Below, one piece after another: positions 52,872-61,270 of a stretch of 64,000 nt of DNA. Position 1 is the first letter of the stretch; the number at the start of each line of letters is the position of its first letter. The position numbers were made by a program, and so were the translations under genes. The stretch spans positions 1 through 64,000 of the forward strand of contig NZ_CP031963.1 of assembly GCF_003443675.1 (NCBI RefSeq), in the 5' to 3' direction. This stretch comes from Aquimarina sp. BL5 (lineage in GTDB: Bacteria; Bacteroidota; Bacteroidia; Flavobacteriales; Flavobacteriaceae). The notes under the pieces are model-generated. The model worked only from the letters and a program-made list of their open reading frames with translations. It was not told the DNA's origin and ran no database searches.

Positions 52872-53549
52872 ATGGACGTTAACAATCATATGGAGATTAA
52901 TAATTTAGAATATAACACAGAGCGCGAAAAGCTTATTATACCAGAGTATGGTCGTCATTTACAGAAAATGATTGATCAAGCTGTGGAAATAGAAGATAAA
53001 GAAGAAAGAAATAAAGTGGCAAAAGCAATTATTGCAGTAATGGGAAATCTACAACCTCACCTTAGGGATGTGCCTGATTTTCAGCATAAATTGTGGGATC
53101 AACTATTTATTATTAGTGATTTTAAATTGGATGTAGAGGCTCCATATCCTATCCTTACCAAAGAGAAGCTAGAAGAAAGACCAGAGCCATTAGAATATCC
53201 TCAGAATTTCCCGAAATATCGTTACTACGGTAACAATATAAAGAGAATGATTGACGTGGCTATTAGTTGGGAAGACGGAGATCTAAAAACAGCATTGACA
53301 TATACGATTGCAAATCATATGAAGAAATGTTATCTAAACTGGAATAAAGATACAGTGGATGATAAAGCTATTTTTAACCATCTTTTTGAATTAAGTGATG
53401 GTAAAATAGATTTAAGAAATAGCGAAGAAGACCTTAGTTCTCCTTCAGATTTAATGAGAGGTAAGAAGAAAAGTTATCGCTCTAACAACAATTCTGGTAA
53501 AAAGAATTATAGAAGCGGTGGAAGCAACCGTGGAAAAAAACGTTATTAA
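52872..53549 (+). CDS. DUF4290 family protein
   Basis: The 225-residue protein has LEYNTEREKLIIPEYGRHLQ near the start and FPKYRYYGNNIKRMIDVAISW in the middle, the family landmarks. It ends in a low-complexity basic tail (KKKSYRSNNNSGKKNYRSGG). The tail suggests nucleic-acid or polyanion binding. The gene precedes murA by 32 bases, an arrangement widely kept in Bacteroidota, but no function is known. Confidence 0.85.
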   Translation: MDVNNHMEINNLEYNTEREKLIIPEYGRHLQKMIDQAVEIEDKEERNKVAKAIIAVMGNLQPHLRDVPDFQHKLWDQLFIISDFKLDVEAPYPILTKEKLEERPEPLEYPQNFPKYRYYGNNIKRMIDVAISWEDGDLKTALTYTIANHMKKCYLNWNKDTVDDKAIFNHLFELSDGKIDLRNSEEDLSSPSDLMRGKKKSYRSNNNSGKKNYRSGGSNRGKKRY

Positions 53550-53581
53550 CCAATACCAACACCTATAACCATTCAACTTTT

Positions 53582-54898
53582 ATGAGTACTTTTCAGATAG
53601 AAGGCGGTCATCAGCTAAAAGGAGAAATTACACCTCAAGGAGCTAAAAATGAAGCCTTACAGATTCTTTGTGCTGTATTACTAACCCCAGAAAAAGTAAC
53701 GATTTCTAATATTCCTGATATTAGAGATGTTAATAAATTGATTGAGATTCTTAGAAATCTTGGTGTCAAAATTCAAAAGCTTGGGAAAGGTAAGTATACC
53801 TTCAAAAGTGATGAGCTGAATTTGGAGTATCTGGAAAGTGAGCAATTTAAGCAAGAGGGTAGTGGACTTCGAGGATCCATAATGATTGTAGGACCATTAC
53901 TGGGAAGATTTGGTAAAGGATATATTCCACGTCCTGGAGGAGACAAAATAGGACGTCGTAGATTAGATACACACTTCGAAGGGTTTATTAATCTGGGAGC
54001 AGAGTTTAGATATAATAAGGAAGAACGGTTTTATGGAGTAGAAGCTCCAGAAGGATTGACGGGAACTTATATGTTATTAGATGAAGCATCTGTTACCGGT
54101 ACTGCTAATATTGTGATGGCAGCAGCTTTAGCAAAAGGAAAAACCATGATCTATAATGCCGCTTGTGAACCATACTTACAACAATTATGTAAGATGATTA
54201 ATTCTATGGGAGGTAAGATCCAGGGAGTTGGCTCTAATTTATTAACGATAGAAGGTGTTGAATCTTTAGGAGGCTGTGAACACCGTGTCCTACCGGATAT
54301 GATCGAAATTGGTTCTTGGATTGGATTGGCCGCTATGACCAAAAGTGAAATTACAATTAAGAACGTAAGTTGGGAGAATTTAGGAATTATACCAAATACA
54401 TTTAGAAAACTAGGAATCACTTTAGAACGTGTAGGTGATGATATTTATATTCCTGCACATAAAGATGGTTATCAGATAGAAAGTTATATCGATGGATCGT
54501 TTATGACAATTTCCGATGCACCTTGGCCAGGTTTCACACCTGACTTGTTGAGTATTGTCTTAGTAGTGGCAACTCAAGCTAAAGGAGAAGTGATGGTACA
54601 TCAAAAGATGTTCGAGAGTCGTTTATTCTTCGTAGATAAGCTAATTGATATGGGAGCAAAAATTATTTTGTGTGATCCACATAGAGCAACCATTATCGGT
54701 CATGATTTTCAATCTACACTAAAAGCTACTACTATGGTATCTCCAGATATTAGAGCTGGAATCTCATTATTGATTGCAGCATTAAGTGCAAAAGGAACAT
54801 CTACTATCCATAATATAGAACAAATTGATCGTGGGTATGAAAATATTGATGAGCGTCTAAGAGCAATCGGAGCAAAAATTATTCGAATAGAGTCTTAA
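53582..54898 (+). CDS. murA: UDP-N-acetylglucosamine 1-carboxyvinyltransferase MurA, Asp-type active site
   Basis: The 438-residue protein has the MurA fold repeats: GEITPQGAKNEALQILCAV with the catalytic Lys22 and LRGSIMIVGPLLGRFGKG, PGGDKIGRRRLDTH with Asp121 and TPDLLSIVLVVATQAKG. It transfers enolpyruvate to UDP-GlcNAc, the first committed step of peptidoglycan. Asp121 stands where most MurA have the Cys that fosfomycin alkylates, so the enzyme is predicted to resist the drug. The neighbour DUF4290 gene is probably co-transcribed. Confidence 0.95.
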   Translation: MSTFQIEGGHQLKGEITPQGAKNEALQILCAVLLTPEKVTISNIPDIRDVNKLIEILRNLGVKIQKLGKGKYTFKSDELNLEYLESEQFKQEGSGLRGSIMIVGPLLGRFGKGYIPRPGGDKIGRRRLDTHFEGFINLGAEFRYNKEERFYGVEAPEGLTGTYMLLDEASVTGTANIVMAAALAKGKTMIYNAACEPYLQQLCKMINSMGGKIQGVGSNLLTIEGVESLGGCEHRVLPDMIEIGSWIGLAAMTKSEITIKNVSWENLGIIPNTFRKLGITLERVGDDIYIPAHKDGYQIESYIDGSFMTISDAPWPGFTPDLLSIVLVVATQAKGEVMVHQKMFESRLFFVDKLIDMGAKIILCDPHRATIIGHDFQSTLKATTMVSPDIRAGISLLIAALSAKGTSTIHNIEQIDRGYENIDERLRAIGAKIIRIES

Positions 54899-54980
54899 AA
54901 ACAAGATTTTAATAGAGCATAGAGAAAGAGGAATTATAGTAATTATGGTTCCTTTTTTTATGGACTTATCTGAAAAAAAC

Positions 54981-55010
54981 AGCAGTCAACTCGAACGGAG
55001 TGGAGAAGTA
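54981..55010. repeat. Dispersed intergenic repeat fragment
   Basis: The sequence AGCAGTCAACTCGAACGGAG and the bases after it resemble the common intergenic repeat family with CGTCA...CGAGCG...GGAG, also hinted at in the palindromic element near 17.8 kb. It lies between murA and the DEAD-box gene. The rest of the 190-base gap shows nothing. Confidence 0.35.
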
Positions 55011-55086
55011 GTTTTTATAATCACTCAGGTCTAAACTTCTTTTAAAACAAAGTATAAATTGAACTATTTTAGTACTAGTTTTTTTA

Positions 55087-56385
55087 CTATATCATCGAAA
55101 CTCGTACTTTCTTTTTTTTAAGCCTTGTATTGGTTACTTGTTCTATGACTTTATTGGCTTTAGAAGCTTTTACGGCTACAAATGCACAATCGGGTTTGAT
55201 TTCGATAATTCCAAGTTCATCCTTACCCAATTTTCCTTGTTTAAAAAAGAGTCCTGCAATATCCCCTTTAGAGATTTTATCACGTCTTCCACCAGAAACA
55301 AATAGCGTTTTCCAACCCGATGGTTTTGGAATAGGAGCATCTTCTAATACCTCTTCCTCTAGATCTGTTATGAATTCTGGAAGTTCCTCGTTTTTCCATT
55401 GTAGAATATACGCGGTTCCATCGGCATTCATCCTTGCAGTTCTTCCGTTTCTATGTGTAAACTCTTGACTTTTAAGCGGTAAGTGGTAATGGATAATATA
55501 TTTGATCTCAGGAACATCAATTCCTCTGGCAGCAAGATCCGTTGCGATGATAATTTGATGGGTTCCGTTACGAAACTTGATCAACGCACGTTCTCTATCC
55601 TTTTGTTCCATACCTCCATAAAAACAGCCGTGGCTGATCTTATACTCCTTTAAAAAGTCACTCACTCGCTGAATCGATTCTTTATAATTACAAAAAATAA
55701 TTCCAGGTTGATTACCGATATGACTTAGTGCTTTTACCAATGTTGGTAACTTATCCTTGGTATCAGAAATAATGGTTTTGATTTGTAACTGAGAAGAACC
55801 TTCATCCAGATAATCAATTTGTACTGGATTTTGTAATCCTACGAATTCAGGAATGGCTACTTCTTGTGTTGCTGAGGTTAGTACTCTTTTTTGAATATTA
55901 GGTAAAGCCTCTATAATCTCTGTCATTTCTGCTTCGAAACCTACTTCTAGTGATTTGTCAAACTCATCCAGAACGATGGTGTTGATATGAGCTACAGAAA
56001 AGCTATCCCTTCGTAAACGATCCGCAACTCTACCAGGTGTGCCTATAAGAATTGCAGGACGATGTCTAAGATCTAATTTATCCTGTGATCCTGATCGACC
56101 TCCATACACAGCGTTCACCTTATAGCCTGTGCCCATATCTCTTGCTACTTGTTCTATCTGTATGGCTAATTCTCTGGATGGAACTAGCACTAAAGTCTGA
56201 ATTTCATCGCAATCCGAATCTAATGCTGCAATAATGGGGAGTAAAAATGCAACAGTTTTACCCGTTCCAGTAGGAGATAGCAACACAACATTATCACTAG
56301 AGGAAATCGCTAATTTGGCCTCTTCCTGCATAGGATTTAGGGTTGAGATTCCTAGTTTTTGTAATATATGCTGCTGATTTTTCAT
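55087..56385 (-). CDS. dbpA: DEAD-box RNA helicase, DbpA-like
   Basis: The protein (about 430 residues from ATG 56385) has Walker A LLSPTGTGKTVAF, the DEAD motif as VLDEFDKSLEVGF, SAT in LTSATQEVA, and ATDLAARGIDVPE. The C-terminus is a DbpA-type RNA-binding domain (GDIAGLFFKQGKLGKDELGIIEI). DbpA helps assemble the 50S subunit. DEFD in place of DEAD is a tolerated variant. The ATG at 56385 is chosen because the -7 box lies just upstream; an ATG at 56397 is close to it. Confidence 0.9.
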   Translation of the reverse strand: MKNQQHILQKLGISTLNPMQEEAKLAISSSDNVVLLSPTGTGKTVAFLLPIIAALDSDCDEIQTLVLVPSRELAIQIEQVARDMGTGYKVNAVYGGRSGSQDKLDLRHRPAILIGTPGRVADRLRRDSFSVAHINTIVLDEFDKSLEVGFEAEMTEIIEALPNIQKRVLTSATQEVAIPEFVGLQNPVQIDYLDEGSSQLQIKTIISDTKDKLPTLVKALSHIGNQPGIIFCNYKESIQRVSDFLKEYKISHGCFYGGMEQKDRERALIKFRNGTHQIIIATDLAARGIDVPEIKYIIHYHLPLKSQEFTHRNGRTARMNADGTAYILQWKNEELPEFITDLEEEVLEDAPIPKPSGWKTLFVSGGRRDKISKGDIAGLFFKQGKLGKDELGIIEIKPDCAFVAVKASKANKVIEQVTNTRLKKKKVRVSMI

Positions 56386-56401
56386 AGTACTTGACATCCG
56401 G

Positions 56402-56409
56402 CAAAGGTA
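56402..56409 (-). promoter_or_regulatory. -7 box of the DbpA-like gene
   Basis: On the minus strand TACCTTTG matches TAnnTTTG and lies 16 bases before the ATG at 56385. Confidence 0.55.
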
Positions 56410-56583
56410 CATTTAAAAGAGAAATATGCGAATGTTTTTTGTATTAGTCTCAGGGCAATCTCGTTAAAAAAAGTGATTCATAAAAAACATCTACCCTTAA
56501 TCCTTCATTCAAAGGAAGGATGAAAAAGTCTTCTCTAGCGACAATGAGATTTCAAGGGATGTTGAATACATAAACACAGAAAT

Positions 56584-57789
56584 TTATGCTTTATTAAATA
56601 ACTTCTTGTTAATTAAAACATATATAATCAACCCAATACTAATCAGTATCATAAGAATCATTCCTAGCTTAAGTGTAAAAATTGAATTCTTATACAAATA
56701 ATCATTAAATAATCCGATACCAATAGAAAGTAGTCTTGTAGGAATAAATGCTAGACTAATTATGATTGCTAAATATTTAGGATTTGTGTATTTTGTTAAT
56801 ATAGAATGAATTATTGGTGCAATATGAACTTCAGAAATGCCTAAAAATAGTAGAGAAATAAAATAGATTAAAAGATGATGCTCTGTAGGTGTTTCAGGAA
56901 TTAAAAGTAGTAGTCCGAAAGAGATAGTTCCAAATATAAAGCCAATAGTCACTTTAATGAATTGTCTATAATAGAAAAAGGTCCAAAGAAGGGTTAGAAT
57001 TATACCAATCGTAATAATAAAGATAGAGTTCAATGATGACCATATGCTTTTCAGGAATATGTTATCTGCTAGTATTGATTGTATTTCATAAACTCTAATA
57101 CTAGTCATTTCGTAAGTTGCCCAAAACAATCCAACAAGCAGAAAGGCGGCTAATATTTTGATAACCCGTTGGTTTATGCTTGGCATAGTTACTTGTTCTG
57201 ATACCAGAATATTGGAATCCTTTGAGAGCAATGGAAAAACAACAGCAATTAACATCAGAATACCTGCTAACATAAATCCGATACGAAAACCTAATTTTTC
57301 ACCTATGTATCCTATTGTTACAATACCGATGGTCGCTCCCAGATTGATCATTAAATAAAATATTGTGAATGCGGAGTCTAAAAGCTTGGTTTTACCAAGA
57401 TACATTTTCCCAAAATAAGCAGTTATGTTAGACGTAAATAGTCCTCCACCAAGTAAAACTAATCCTAAACCAATATATAATCCGGTTATAGAAGGAATAC
57501 AAAAGACAAATGCACCTATAGCTTGGATAATTCCTCCAGCTATCATTGCTCTTTTATTACCAATCAATAGATCCCCAATTAATGCTCCCGGTATTTGTGA
57601 AAAAACAAGGTACAAAGTAAACATACCATAAATACCCAAGGCTTCGTCTCTAGACATTTGTAAACTTTCTCCTATCATATAGAGAACCATTATCGCACGT
57701 AATCCATAATAAGAAGCTCTTTCGAATAATCTAGAAAGCGCATAGATAAAAGTGTATTTATTATGTTTTTGATTTAGAATTCTTTCCAT
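56584..57789 (-). CDS. MFS transporter, POT/PTR-like, compact
   Basis: The 401-residue protein has about 12 TM segments. Near the start it has FERASYYGLRAIMVLYM, resembling the POT signature ExxERFxYYG, and then FSQIPGALIGDLLIGNKRAM, the POT motif 2. POT proteins import di- and tripeptides with protons. Ordinary POTs are about 500 residues or more; here the extra helices and the long loops are absent, so the protein is compact and its substrate uncertain. No neighbours give a clue. Confidence 0.78.
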   Translation of the reverse strand: MERILNQKHNKYTFIYALSRLFERASYYGLRAIMVLYMIGESLQMSRDEALGIYGMFTLYLVFSQIPGALIGDLLIGNKRAMIAGGIIQAIGAFVFCIPSITGLYIGLGLVLLGGGLFTSNITAYFGKMYLGKTKLLDSAFTIFYLMINLGATIGIVTIGYIGEKLGFRIGFMLAGILMLIAVVFPLLSKDSNILVSEQVTMPSINQRVIKILAAFLLVGLFWATYEMTSIRVYEIQSILADNIFLKSIWSSLNSIFIITIGIILTLLWTFFYYRQFIKVTIGFIFGTISFGLLLLIPETPTEHHLLIYFISLLFLGISEVHIAPIIHSILTKYTNPKYLAIIISLAFIPTRLLSIGIGLFNDYLYKNSIFTLKLGMILMILISIGLIIYVLINKKLFNKA

Positions 57790-58182
57790 GTAGTAGAGTG
57801 GTTTTAAGCTGTGTTATACTAAGTAAGTGTCATTACAAAGCAAAATGTTATTATCCATAGAATAGATTATTGTATTTTTATTATCGTTGTAAATATAGTG
57901 CCATGACTGCTTTATATTAGTTATCAACAATATAATTATGTTTTAATAGGATTTCTCCTTTAAATTTGTTTATAGCCATCCATATTCAAAGGTTTTTGTT
58001 TATAAAGTCGATGTTTTTCTGAATTTTATACTCTATTGTTAAGTTTTTTAGGAGAAAATTCCCTAATTTTAATTATTCAATACCTCTATAACACATATCA
58101 TTCCATATTTACTTAACTGAAAAAGCTTTTAATTTTCTAAGGATTAGCTCAAATTTTGTTTAAAACATTTAATAGTTTAATT
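57790..58182. other. AT-rich gap of about 390 bases
   Basis: I see no gene or clear hairpin. The gap lies between two divergently transcribed genes (transporter to the left, REC-GT fusion to the right), so it should hold their promoters. No perfect TTTG-N19-TAnnTTTG pair is evident. Confidence 0.5.
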
Positions 58183-59349
58183 ATGAAAAGAATTTTAGCC
58201 ATAGATGATCAACAATTAATTTTATTATCCTTAGAAAAGCATCTTACAGATCTTGGCTATAGTGTAAAATGTGCAGATAACGGAAAAGAAGGCTTATCGT
58301 TATTTGAAACTTTTTCTCCTGATTTGGTTATTGTAGATATTAATATGGACGAAATGTCTGGCTTGGAAGTGATAAAGACCATAAAAGAAAAAAAATCAGA
58401 AGTTAAAATATTAGTGCTTTCGGGTAATAACGATGAAGATACAATTATAGATGGTTTTGATTTAGGTATTGATGATTACATGAAAAAGCCTTTATCTCTA
58501 AATGAAGTTTCTGTTAGAATAGGAAGGATTTTAGGAGTTAAATATGAAAGATCTCCTTCTAAAGACTCTAAAGGTAAAATATTGCAAAGAAATTGTATTG
58601 GAGTTGTAATACCTTGTTACAATGAAGAGAAACGATTACTGAGTAAAGAATTCATAGATTTTACAAATAGTAATTTGGGGTATCACTTGTGTTTTGTGAA
58701 TGATGGTAGTACAGATAATACCTTAAATGTGTTGTTAGAATTAAGTAAAGGTAGAGAAGATAATATAAGTGTATATAATTGTGAGAAAAATGGAGGTAAA
58801 GGAGAAGCTGTAAGACAAGGAGTTTTGCATTTAGCACAAGACAAACAGTTGGACTATATAGGGTATTTGGATGCAGATTTATCAACGGATTTCAAAGATT
58901 TTGATGATCTTGTTCAGACAATGGCAACATCCGATTTTAAAATAGTTAGTGGCTCTAGAATGAGTAGAATGGGGGCTGATATTACTAAAGAATCAGCTCG
59001 TAAAATTATAAGTAAAACTATTAACTTAATTATCCGAAATATTTTAGGAATGTCTTTTAATGATACTCAGTGTGGAGCAAAAATTATGGACAAAGAAGTT
59101 TTTAATGAACTTTTTGAAGAGAAATTTATAACTCGATGGCTATTTGATGTAGAAATTTTTATGAGAATGCGCAAATTCTATGGTAAGAAAAAAGCTATTT
59201 CCTACATCTGCGAACAACCGTTAAAAAGATGGATTCATGCCGATGGGTCTAAACTATCCATGAAAGATTCTGTAAAAATAGTAGGGCAGCTTGGACATAT
59301 AGCATATCATTATAGCTTTAGAGCAAGAAACAAAGTCCAAAAGGCTTGA
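58183..59349 (+). CDS. Response regulator fused to family 2 glycosyltransferase
   Basis: From ATG 58183 the 388-residue protein starts with a receiver domain (AIDDQQ, phosphoacceptor Asp52 in VIVDINMDEM, Lys in MKKPLS). From about residue 139 it continues with a GT2 domain of the dolichyl-phosphate sugar type: GVVIPCYNEEKRL, FVNDGSTDNT, NGGKGEAVRQGV, and DADLS with D230 and D232 as the metal-binding DxD. SGSRMSRMGAD and TQCGAKIMDKEVF follow. It probably adds a sugar from a nucleotide donor to a lipid or protein under phosphorelay control. It has no TM helix. A gene for an Hpt protein lies end to end with it. Confidence 0.85.
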   Translation: MKRILAIDDQQLILLSLEKHLTDLGYSVKCADNGKEGLSLFETFSPDLVIVDINMDEMSGLEVIKTIKEKKSEVKILVLSGNNDEDTIIDGFDLGIDDYMKKPLSLNEVSVRIGRILGVKYERSPSKDSKGKILQRNCIGVVIPCYNEEKRLLSKEFIDFTNSNLGYHLCFVNDGSTDNTLNVLLELSKGREDNISVYNCEKNGGKGEAVRQGVLHLAQDKQLDYIGYLDADLSTDFKDFDDLVQTMATSDFKIVSGSRMSRMGADITKESARKIISKTINLIIRNILGMSFNDTQCGAKIMDKEVFNELFEEKFITRWLFDVEIFMRMRKFYGKKKAISYICEQPLKRWIHADGSKLSMKDSVKIVGQLGHIAYHYSFRARNKVQKA

Positions 59350-59350
59350 T

Positions 59351-59671
59351 TTAATGATTTTCTTCAAGGTATGTCGTAATGTTCTTTAAAATACTCTCAA
59401 ACTCTTCTCTAAAAACTTCAGAAGTATTCTTTAGATTGTCTTCATATTTCTCTGCTAAATCGTAACTTTTTTGTAAACCTAAAATACTGATTTTGTGTTT
59501 AAGTTTATGAACATCTTCTGCAGCTTTTTTGTAATTTTTAGAATTTATACTCAAGAAGTATTTTTCTTTTTCCTCTGGAAATTCTTTATTAATAACACCA
59601 AAAATTTTCTCTTCAAAAGCTTTATCTCCGTTAGATAGTTTGGTAATAAATGATAAATTCGGTTCTTCCAT
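59351..59671 (-). CDS. Hpt-domain histidine phosphotransfer protein
   Basis: From ATG 59671 the product has 106 residues, all helical, and contains VHKLKHKISILGL with His55, matching the Hpt pattern HxLKxxxxxxG. The usual Gly after the Lys is His here. It would carry phosphate between a hybrid kinase and a receiver. It is convergent with the REC-GT2 gene, with stops one base apart, and is the obvious candidate partner for that receiver. No hybrid kinase is in the window. Confidence 0.75.
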   Translation of the reverse strand: MEEPNLSFITKLSNGDKAFEEKIFGVINKEFPEEKEKYFLSINSKNYKKAAEDVHKLKHKISILGLQKSYDLAEKYEDNLKNTSEVFREEFESILKNITTYLEENH

Positions 59672-60054
59672 AAATTTTAATTGTATTTGGTTGCATTTCA
59701 AATTTACATGTAATTACGATATTTTGAATCTATTTCTCCACAATAATTAGAGGTGTTTTTACTGTAATTATGTGGGTTTGTTTTTTAAGTTATTGATTTT
59801 ATTACTGTTATGTATGTGTTACTTCAGTTTTATAATTTATCTAATTAATAAAAAAAGGTGTTTTTTCCCTTAATTATGTTAATAAGAAGGTTTGTTCACA
59901 CTTTTTTGTTCATAACCTTAATGTTTCTAACAGCTTTTCCTGGGTTATTAACAAATATTGTAGGAAAATGATACTTGTTAACAATTTTATAAACATTTTT
60001 TATGCTTTTAATCGATTAAAATGAGTTTTATATATAATTATTAACACTAACTTA
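59672..60054. other. AT-rich gene-free stretch
   Basis: This stretch of almost 400 bases has no gene and no strong hairpin. It lies upstream of the small transcription unit at 60.1 kb and may hold its regulatory region and the Hpt promoter. Confidence 0.5.
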
Positions 60055-60086
60055 TTGATAATGTTGATTATATGTTAATAACTTTG
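60055..60086 (+). promoter_or_regulatory. Promoter of the 32-aa small gene
   Basis: TAACTTTG (60079-60086) matches TAnnTTTG, with TTG at 60055-60057 about 21 bases upstream. The start of transcription would fall near 60093, giving a 30-base leader. Confidence 0.6.
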
Positions 60087-60122
60087 TATATTTACTACAG
60101 TTAAATCTTAAATCACACAGTT

Positions 60123-60221
60123 ATGAATCATCTTTATTCTTCTATTGACCTTATTTTAAAGAATGTTTTAGATTTTTTAAGAGACCTTCCCGGCGCATCT
60201 AGTTATGCGATCCGTAAATAA
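60123..60221 (+). CDS. Small peptide gene of 32 aa in its own transcription unit
   Basis: ATG 60123 to TAA 60221 encodes MNHLYSSIDLILKNVLDFLR and a short polar end (DLPGASSYAIRK). The first 20 residues form an amphipathic helix. The unit has its own promoter and a strong terminator, and gene-free DNA lies on both sides. No family is recognised. The transcript of about 190 bases could also be a regulatory RNA with a chance frame. Confidence 0.5.
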   Translation: MNHLYSSIDLILKNVLDFLRDLPGASSYAIRK

Positions 60222-60253
60222 TAATAAATTGTTTAGTGTAGTTTATAAATAGT

Positions 60254-60292
60254 GAAAGAGGTTGTTTCCCATAAACAACCTCTTTTCGTTTT
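60254..60292 (+). terminator. Terminator of the 32-aa small gene
   Basis: AAAGAGGTTGTTT and AAACAACCTCTTT form a perfect 13-bp stem around CCCAT, followed by a T-rich tail. Confidence 0.88.
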
Positions 60293-60400
60293 CCTTTACA
60301 CTCCGACAGGCTCAGTGTGACAGCTCAGTGTACCGAAAGCAAAAGGTATCTCCAGATTTATAAATGATCACTAATATTCCTAGGATAACTTCTGTCACGC

Positions 60401-61021
60401 TTGCTCAATACCCAAATATTTTGTTCTTTCGCTCTACAGCCAGACGCCTTGAAAGATTTAGAACAAAAAATACGCTCCTTTACTTCGGTTAGTGATTCCG
60501 ATATGGAGTTCGGACTACAGTTTTATAAAAAGGAAACTTTTAAAAAAGGGGAGTTTCTAGTACAACCTGGTCAGTATATTCGGAATTTTTATTTTATGAA
60601 ACAGGGATGCGTTACCTTTTATACCATAGAAGGTGGAATTACCAGGGTTATGGAGTTTTACACAGACGGTTCTTTCTTTACAGATCTTTACCCCTATATA
60701 GAAGAAATTCCTTCAGAATCATATCTGGAAGTTACAGAAGATTCTGTGGTATATGTCATTTCTAAATCAGACGCATTAAAAGTTTTTGATCATTCTCACG
60801 CTTTAGAACGTTTCGGACGGTTGTCTATGCAAAAAGCTTTTATTAATAACTTCCAGCGGATCAATCGGATGAAAAACCTATCCAACCAAGAACGTTATTT
60901 ACAATTATTAGAAAAGCGGCCATCACTTTTTCAGCGTGTTCCGCAATACCTGATTGCTTCGTATCTAGGATTAACACCTGTGGGACTCTCTAAAATCCGA
61001 AAAAGACTGAGTAAAAAGTAA
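60401..61021 (+). CDS. Crp/Fnr family transcriptional regulator
   Basis: The 206-residue frame has a cNMP-binding-like beta roll (ETFKKGEFLVQPGQYIRNFYFMKQGCVTFY) and a C-terminal helix-turn-helix (LIASYLGLTPVGLSKIRKRLSKK). No Fnr-type cysteine cluster is seen. The first codon is TTG, and the first 35 residues are not obviously part of the fold, so the start is uncertain. It lies upstream of the acyl-CoA dehydrogenase/SDR genes and might control them. Confidence 0.85.
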   Translation: MLNTQIFCSFALQPDALKDLEQKIRSFTSVSDSDMEFGLQFYKKETFKKGEFLVQPGQYIRNFYFMKQGCVTFYTIEGGITRVMEFYTDGSFFTDLYPYIEEIPSESYLEVTEDSVVYVISKSDALKVFDHSHALERFGRLSMQKAFINNFQRINRMKNLSNQERYLQLLEKRPSLFQRVPQYLIASYLGLTPVGLSKIRKRLSKK

Positions 61022-61270
61022 TAGAAGGTTATTCGATTTATATTCCACTACTATTTAGTTATTTATAATCTTGCAATGTTTCTTCTGCTTGGGCGACAGT
61101 GCTATTGTGATGGGTGAGATGAGACATAGGAGTTAGGATGAGGGGGATTTTATATAAAAACCAAAGAATATCTTAAAATTCATATTTATTAAACCAGTTT
61201 AATTAGAATCTACTAAATATTCACGAAATTTATTGTGTTGTCAATAATCAACTTCTTAAAACTTCACACA

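Noticed and set aside
55087..56385. DEFD instead of DEAD as an inactivating change
   Set aside because: The two acidic residues needed for ATP hydrolysis are present; variants at the third position are common.
61022..61270. Possible small gene between the Crp/Fnr and acyl-CoA dehydrogenase genes
   Set aside because: Only short frames without start context; a G-rich stretch near 61110-61150 resembles the intergenic repeat at 4.7 kb.
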